From NCBI GenBank assembly GCA_937925455.1, contig CALEWF010000161.1, positions 1 through 10,238 of the forward strand: a DNA stretch of 10,238 nucleotides. Direction: 5' to 3'. Under the pieces are notes generated by a model that did no database searches, was not told the DNA's origin, and saw only the letters and a program-made list of their open reading frames with translations. Positions 7,264-10,238 of this stretch are shown piece after piece (the first letter of the stretch is position 1; each line of letters opens with the position of its first letter). The stretch comes from an uncultured Flavobacteriales bacterium. Its GTDB lineage: Bacteria; Bacteroidota; Bacteroidia; CAIKAF01. Made by a program: the position numbers and the translations under genes.

Positions 7264-7284
7264 TTACGCATCAGAAATGCGTAA
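7264..7284. repeat. 8-bp perfect hairpin in the intergenic gap
   Basis: TTACGCAT (7264-7271) and ATGCGTAA (7277-7284) form a perfect inverted repeat with a 5-nt loop. No T-run follows on the plus strand, so it is not a standard terminator. Role unknown. Confidence 0.6.
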
Positions 7285-7480
7285 ACGATATAAGAAATTA
7301 GAATCTCATATTATGCAATAGAAGCCCGAATATAATGCAAAGTCATTTTGATTTCTTTATTAAAGCCGATTATATGAAGTAACCACCTGAGTTTAACCAG
7401 TTATTTTACTTCAATTGCATGAAACCGGGTTGAAGATGTTTTTTAATTGGATTTTTTCAGTGTGGTCTCTGTGGTGAAAA

Positions 7481-7570
7481 TTTAACCACAATGCACACAA
7501 AGAAAAAATTATGAAAGAAATTACCACACGCTGTGCCATTTGTGTAAAACTTTGTGTTCTTTGTGGTAAA
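7481..7570. repeat. AACCACA-type inverted repeat, copy 1
   Basis: ACCACAATGCACACAAAG (7485-7502) matches the reverse complement of CTTTGTGTTCTTTGTGGT (7550-7567) at 16 of 18 positions, with about 47 nt between. This resembles the short 'TTAACCACAGAG-like' intergenic repeats I recall from many environmental bacterial genomes; that link is from memory. No transposase is nearby. Confidence 0.7.
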
Positions 7571-7600
7571 AAGCATTAAACCTGAATATTAAACAAATTT

Positions 7601-7690
7601 TTTAACCACAAAGCACACAGAGATACACGGAAAACACAAAGAAAATGAGAGTAAAAATATACGGTATTGCACTGTGCTATCTGTGGTTAT
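7601..7690. repeat. AACCACA-type inverted repeat, copy 2
   Basis: The left arm 7601-7623 matches 7481-7503 of copy 1 at 21 of 23 bases and lies exactly 120 bp downstream. The right arm ends in CTGTGGTTAT (7681-7690) and pairs less well with its left arm than in copy 1. The inner sequences of the two copies differ, so mainly the ends are shared. Confidence 0.7.
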
Positions 7691-7732
7691 AATTTTTCTA
7701 TAACAGTGGCTGCATAGACGCTTTTTCTTACC

Positions 7733-7794
7733 GCGGATGCCTTTGGAAAATTTCTAATAAATCATTTGGGTTAATACATTTTCAAATCATCCGC
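7733..7794. repeat. Long imperfect inverted repeat at the left edge of the GC-rich island
   Basis: GCGGATG (7733-7739) pairs with CATCCGC (7788-7794), then TTTG/CAAA and AAAA/TTTT continue the stem across a small internal loop and a one-base bulge, closing a loop of about 28 nt. About 15 pairs in total. The right arm can alternatively pair with a second GCGGATG at 7814-7820. Confidence 0.55.
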
Positions 7795-7957
7795 CCTTAT
7801 GGGGCGGACTGCTGCGGATGGAAGTGGAAAGCCCGCAGGGGCGAAGCCCACATTGCACGGGGTAGCGGAGCTGAGGGCACGAAGATACCGCTACCCCGAT
7901 GCCCTGTGTGGCTGAGCCACGAGGACTTGTAACGGACAGCCGCTTTAAGCAGCCTTG
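7788..7957. other. GC-rich structured intergenic element, candidate repeat or ncRNA
   Basis: About 107 of 170 bases are G or C (63%) in otherwise AT-rich DNA. Possible pairings: CCGCCC/GGGCGG (7791-7796, 7802-7807); GGGC-GAA-GCCC (7839-7849); an 11-bp perfect stem CGGGGTAGCGG/CCGCTACCCCG (7858-7868, 7888-7898); loop AGGGCA (7874-7879) with TGCCCT (7900-7905), giving a pseudoknot; GTGGC-TGA-GCCAC (7908-7920); and GCTT-T-AAGC (7942-7950). Short phrases such as GGACTTGTAACGGACAGC recall dispersed intergenic repeats I remember from Bacteroidota genomes, without a confirmed name. It may be a mobile repeat, a structured RNA or a convergent-gene boundary. Strand is undetermined. Confidence 0.55.
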
Positions 7958-7959
7958 TT

Positions 7960-7987
7960 AAAAAACTAAAATTCTAATTTGAATCTT
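7960..7987 (-). terminator. Possible weak terminator after the SLC13 transporter gene
   Basis: On the minus strand AAGATTC and GAATTTT (plus 7981-7987 and 7968-7974) form a 7-bp stem with one G-T pair and a 6-nt loop, followed by AGTTTTTTAA. It starts 3 bp after the stop codon. The stem is AT-rich and so weak. Confidence 0.4.
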
Positions 7988-7990
7988 GAA

Positions 7991-9457
7991 TTAACCGAAT
8001 GAATGAAAGAAGAAATTCACCAAAAAATAGGATGACAGTCCTATCAATAAAGAGCTAAATATATTCAGCCAAAAACCAGTTTTTACCATTTGTGAAATTC
8101 GGATGTATCCACTTGAAAAAACCAATGCATTAGGCGGTGTACCCATAGGCAACATAAATGCACAACTGGCACCTAACGTAACCGGAACACTTAACAATAA
8201 TGGATTAACATGGATCGAATCTGCAATAGCGGAAGTAACCGGAACCAGCACAACCACCAATGCTACATTGCTCATAATTTCTGAGATAAAAACAGCCAAA
8301 AATGTCAAAATAACAACCAATAAAAGTATGTGGTTATTACTGAGTGAAGCAATTACGTTCCCTAATTCGTTAATAAGTTTTGCTTTTTCCAACCCATCTG
8401 CCAAACTTAATCCTCCACCAAAAAGTAAGAGTATTCCCCAAGGTAATTTACTGGTATCATTCCACTGCAATACTGGTTCAAAAGTTTTTATCTTATGTGG
8501 AATAAGGAATAACAATAATCCGGAAAATAAAGCGATGCCGGTATCATCCATTTTAAAACCAGGGAACCAACTATCCAGTTGAGTTTTAAACGTCCAACGA
8601 ATTACAGTAATTAAAAATACCCCTAACACGATTTTTTCTGCAGACGACATACGGCCAAGTTTTTTCAATTCGGTTTTGAGTAAATTACCAGAACCAATAA
8701 TGCGCCCCATTCTATTAGGATATAAAATAAATACCAGCACTGAATAAGTAAAAAAGAGAATAATTAAGGCAACGGGCGTGGCAAGAAGCATCCATTCGAG
8801 AAAATCAATGGGATATTGATACTTTTCCAACATAAATGCACTCATTACCACATTGGGTGGTGTACCAATCAACGTTCCCATACCCCCAATATTTGCAGCA
8901 TATGCAATGGCTAACATCATTACCATGGCAAACCTTGAAACATCTCCTTTGCCTGAATAATTTTCTTTTACCAATTGAATTACCGAGATGGCAATAGGCA
9001 ACATCATAATAGCAGTAGCTGTATTACTCAGCCACATACTTAATAAAAACGTAGCCAACATACATCCAAGAATAATGGTATTGGCCCGGGTACCGGTTAT
9101 TCGAATGATGGAAAGGGCAATTCGTCGGTGCAGATTCCATTTTTCCATAGCTAAACCCAGTAAAAAACCTCCGAGAAATAAAAAAACTACCGGGTTACTG
9201 TAGGCACGTGCAGCTTCATCCAACCTCATTACGCCTGTTAACGGAAATAAGATTAAAGGCAACAGAGCAACTACCGGCATGGGTAAAGCGTCAGTAATCC
9301 ACCAAAGAATCATCAATCCGGCGATGCCCAATACTGAAGACTGTATTTCAGATAAATTAAAAACATTTAATTTAACTATCAGAAAAAACCAGAGAATTCC
9401 TGCTGCCAGGCTGAAAAGCCTGAGCCCATGCGGAATAGATTGCGTTTCTTCATTCAT
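7991..9457 (-). CDS. SLC13/DASS-family Na+-coupled anion (dicarboxylate or sulfate) symporter
   Basis: A 488-residue inner-membrane protein with about 11 or more hydrophobic segments. It shows the two-fold inverted repeat of VcINDY-like transporters: a first SNT motif at 144-146 (LSNTATAIMML) with GTPPN at 198-202, and a second equivalent at 396-398 that reads SNV instead of SNT, with GTPPN at 439-443. Residues 431-446 fit the family signature S-x2-F-x2-P-x-G-x3-N-x-x-V. The SNT motifs bind the substrate carboxylates and neighbour the Na+ sites (family knowledge). Substrate cannot be fixed from sequence: succinate, malate, citrate or sulfate are all possible. ATG 9457 is 7 bp after the ybaB stop codon, so it is probably co-transcribed with recF-dciA-ybaB although its role is unrelated. 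Confidence 0.93.
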   Translation of the reverse strand: MNEETQSIPHGLRLFSLAAGILWFFLIVKLNVFNLSEIQSSVLGIAGLMILWWITDALPMPVVALLPLILFPLTGVMRLDEAARAYSNPVVFLFLGGFLLGLAMEKWNLHRRIALSIIRITGTRANTIILGCMLATFLLSMWLSNTATAIMMLPIAISVIQLVKENYSGKGDVSRFAMVMMLAIAYAANIGGMGTLIGTPPNVVMSAFMLEKYQYPIDFLEWMLLATPVALIILFFTYSVLVFILYPNRMGRIIGSGNLLKTELKKLGRMSSAEKIVLGVFLITVIRWTFKTQLDSWFPGFKMDDTGIALFSGLLLFLIPHKIKTFEPVLQWNDTSKLPWGILLLFGGGLSLADGLEKAKLINELGNVIASLSNNHILLLVVILTFLAVFISEIMSNVALVVVLVPVTSAIADSIHVNPLLLSVPVTLGASCAFMLPMGTPPNALVFSSGYIRISQMVKTGFWLNIFSSLLIGLSSYFLVNFFFHSFG

Positions 9458-9464
9458 ACCATCA

Positions 9465-9764
9465 TTACAAACCGGGCATAAATCCCATGGCTACACCTCG
9501 CATTTCTGATTCCCAGGCATTTTCAGCCGCTTGTATGGCTTGATTTAAAGCTATTATTAAATGGTCTTCCAGTTCCTCCGGATCACCTTGAAACAGCGAA
9601 GAATCAATCTGAACGGATTGTATTTTTTTATCAGCACTGGCAATGACTCTTACTTTATTTCCGGGCGATAAACCCTGAACGGTAATGGTTTGCAAGCGAG
9701 CTTTCGTATCTTCCATTTTTTGCTGCATTTCTTGCAGCTTTCCAAGCATAGATGGATCAAACAT
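9465..9764 (-). CDS. ybaB: YbaB/EbfC-family nucleoid-associated DNA-binding protein
   Basis: A 99-residue protein of normal family length. Features: an N-terminal helix MLGKLQEMQQKMEDTKARLQ, a central strand region KVRVIASADKKIQSVQID, an acidic DPEELEDHLIIALNQAIQAAE helix, and a Met/Gly-rich tail. YbaB/EbfC forms a dimer with a tweezer-like shape and binds DNA with little sequence specificity (family knowledge). In many bacteria ybaB lies next to dnaX and recR; here it follows recF and dciA, still a DNA-maintenance setting. The gap to dciA is 2 bp and to the transporter 7 bp. The more distant lysine-poor C-terminus is usual for the family. Confidence 0.93.
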   Translation of the reverse strand: MFDPSMLGKLQEMQQKMEDTKARLQTITVQGLSPGNKVRVIASADKKIQSVQIDSSLFQGDPEELEDHLIIALNQAIQAAENAWESEMRGVAMGFMPGL

Positions 9765-9766
9765 AA

Positions 9767-10057
9767 TTATCTGAATTGAATTTCATCAATAAGATTTACT
9801 CCAAGTTTTTCATTTAAACGTTCCATAATTTCAGAACGAATCATCATCAGCTCATTTCTCAGCGGAGCTGAATTTACCTGTATAGAAAGCCTCCTGTTTT
9901 TATAAATCACAGCGGTAGTTTTCGACGCAATCATCTTCCCCATCAACTCCTTCCACATATCAGCCAGCTTTAATTCAAGCATCTTATCATCCATGCGATA
10001 AGACTTGATAAGCTGAGCAATTGCTTCTTTCATTGAAAATTCATTTCCTCCTGCCAT
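9767..10057 (-). CDS. DciA/DUF721-family protein (helicase-loading or replication-associated)
   Basis: A 96-residue protein of the DUF721 type. Seen: an N-terminal helix MKEAIAQLIKSYRMDDKMLE, then the core W-K-E-L-M-G at about 35-40, the strand AVIYKNRRLSIQVNSAPLRNEL and C-terminal NLIDEIQFR. In other bacteria DciA interacts with DnaB helicase and is needed for replication start; short Bacteroidota members share the core, and the same function is inferred. The start ATG 10057 lies 2 bp after the recF stop. A second in-frame ATG at codon 9 (10033) is preceded by AGGAGG with a 13-nt spacer and might be an alternative start giving 88 residues. The position right after recF matches the classic dnaA-dnaN-recF-DUF721 order. 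Confidence 0.88.
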   Translation of the reverse strand: MAGGNEFSMKEAIAQLIKSYRMDDKMLELKLADMWKELMGKMIASKTTAVIYKNRRLSIQVNSAPLRNELMMIRSEIMERLNEKLGVNLIDEIQFR

Positions 10058-10059
10058 GA

Positions 10060-10238
10060 TTACGGATGTATAAATGATGATGTGATTCCAAATTTATCAA
10101 AAATTTCAGACAGTTTTTCTTTTCCGGTATCGGTGATAAATACTTGCCCAAATCCTTCTTCAGAAACTCTTCGAATCAACTTACCTACCCTTTCTTGATC
10201 TAGCTTATCAAATATATCGTCTAATAATAAAATAGGAG
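10060..10238 (-). CDS. recF: DNA replication and repair protein RecF, C-terminal fragment
   Basis: About 59 residues to a TAA at 10060-10062, with the gene's 5' part beyond the right edge. The fragment begins with the Walker B/D-loop block PILLLDDIFDKLD, followed by RVSEEGFGQVFITDT, the usual end of RecF proteins. RecF is an SMC-like ATPase that helps RecA load at single-stranded gaps (family knowledge). The Walker A and signature motifs are outside the window. It is the first gene of the visible cluster; its stop is 2 bp from the dciA start, so translational coupling is likely. Confidence 0.9.
   Translation of the reverse strand, partial: PILLLDDIFDKLDQERVGKLIRRVSEEGFGQVFITDTGKEKLSEIFDKFGITSSFIHP

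Larger units (their letters stand above)
7126..7990. other. 865-bp non-coding gap with repeats and a GC-rich structured island
   Basis: No credible gene is present on either strand between two convergent genes. Contents in order: a possible terminator (7146-7178); an 8-bp hairpin at 7264-7284; an 8-bp inverted repeat TGAAGTAA/TTACTTCA at 7375-7382 and 7406-7413; two AACCACA-type inverted repeats (7481-7570 and 7601-7690) preceded by a TGTGGTCTCTGTGGTG half-motif near 7461; a long imperfect inverted repeat (7733-7794); a ~63% G+C folded island (7788-7957); and a possible minus-strand terminator (7960-7987). The part between about 7290 and 7370 holds nothing I can identify. Confidence 0.8.

Noticed and set aside
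7511..7579. Short open frame of about 22 codons inside AACCACA repeat copy 1
   Set aside because: It is made of repeat sequence (Cys/Val-rich translation of TGTGG motifs) and has no start-site or family support.
7456..7690. CRISPR array
   Set aside because: Only two to three degenerate, self-complementary arms with differing inner parts and 120-bp spacing, and no cas gene. This is not a CRISPR layout.
7126..7990. Insertion sequence or transposon remnant
   Set aside because: No transposase frame or fragment could be read in the gap, and no clear target-site duplication was found. Hairpin-type repeats remain possible.
8103..8582. 159-residue open frame on the plus strand, plus further open frames at 8988-9203 and 9279-9509
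   Set aside because: They lie opposite the well-supported SLC13 transporter gene and have low-complexity Asn/Thr/Ile or Arg/Lys content typical of an antisense frame. No family motif is visible.

Overview
This AT-rich window reads as a chromosomal segment of a Bacteroidota organism, probably near Chitinophagia or Sphingobacteriia. The evidence is the Bacteroidota-style -7 promoter motif (TAnnTTTG) in front of several genes, start codons without clear Shine-Dalgarno sequences, a secreted OstA-like protein of the type seen in this phylum, and the gene order recF-dciA-ybaB. Most of the window is ordinary housekeeping DNA. No phage, transposase, CRISPR array or toxin-antitoxin locus was seen.

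Left part, plus strand: the last ~54 codons of rnhB (RNase HII), then a complete lipoprotein M1-family zinc aminopeptidase with a helical-repeat C-terminal extension. It converges on enolase (minus strand), with only 7 bp between the two stop codons and a small hairpin across that junction. Enolase is divergent from a plus-strand unit of tRNA-Glu(UUC) and rpsT (ribosomal protein S20). That unit has a good Bacteroidota promoter in front and a strong intrinsic terminator behind.

Middle part, plus strand: an exported OstA/LptA-like protein (probably lipopolysaccharide transport) and an exported 219-residue protein of unknown function with CsgG/LpoB-like hallmarks. The second gene is preceded by a -7 motif and an 18-bp perfect palindrome that ends exactly at its ATG.

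Non-coding gap 7126-7990 (865 bp): a possible terminator, two hairpin-forming sequences, two copies of an AACCACA...TGTGGT inverted repeat exactly 120 bp apart, and a ~170-bp island at about 63% G+C. The island can fold into several hairpins, including an 11-bp stem whose loop can pair with the sequence just downstream (H-type pseudoknot geometry). This gap is the most unusual part of the window.

Right part, minus strand: a compact gene cluster recF (partial) - dciA (DUF721) - ybaB/ebfC - SLC13-type Na+/anion symporter, with gaps of 2, 2 and 7 bp. The first three have DNA replication, repair or nucleoid roles. The transporter at the end is a functional outsider probably carried on the same transcript.
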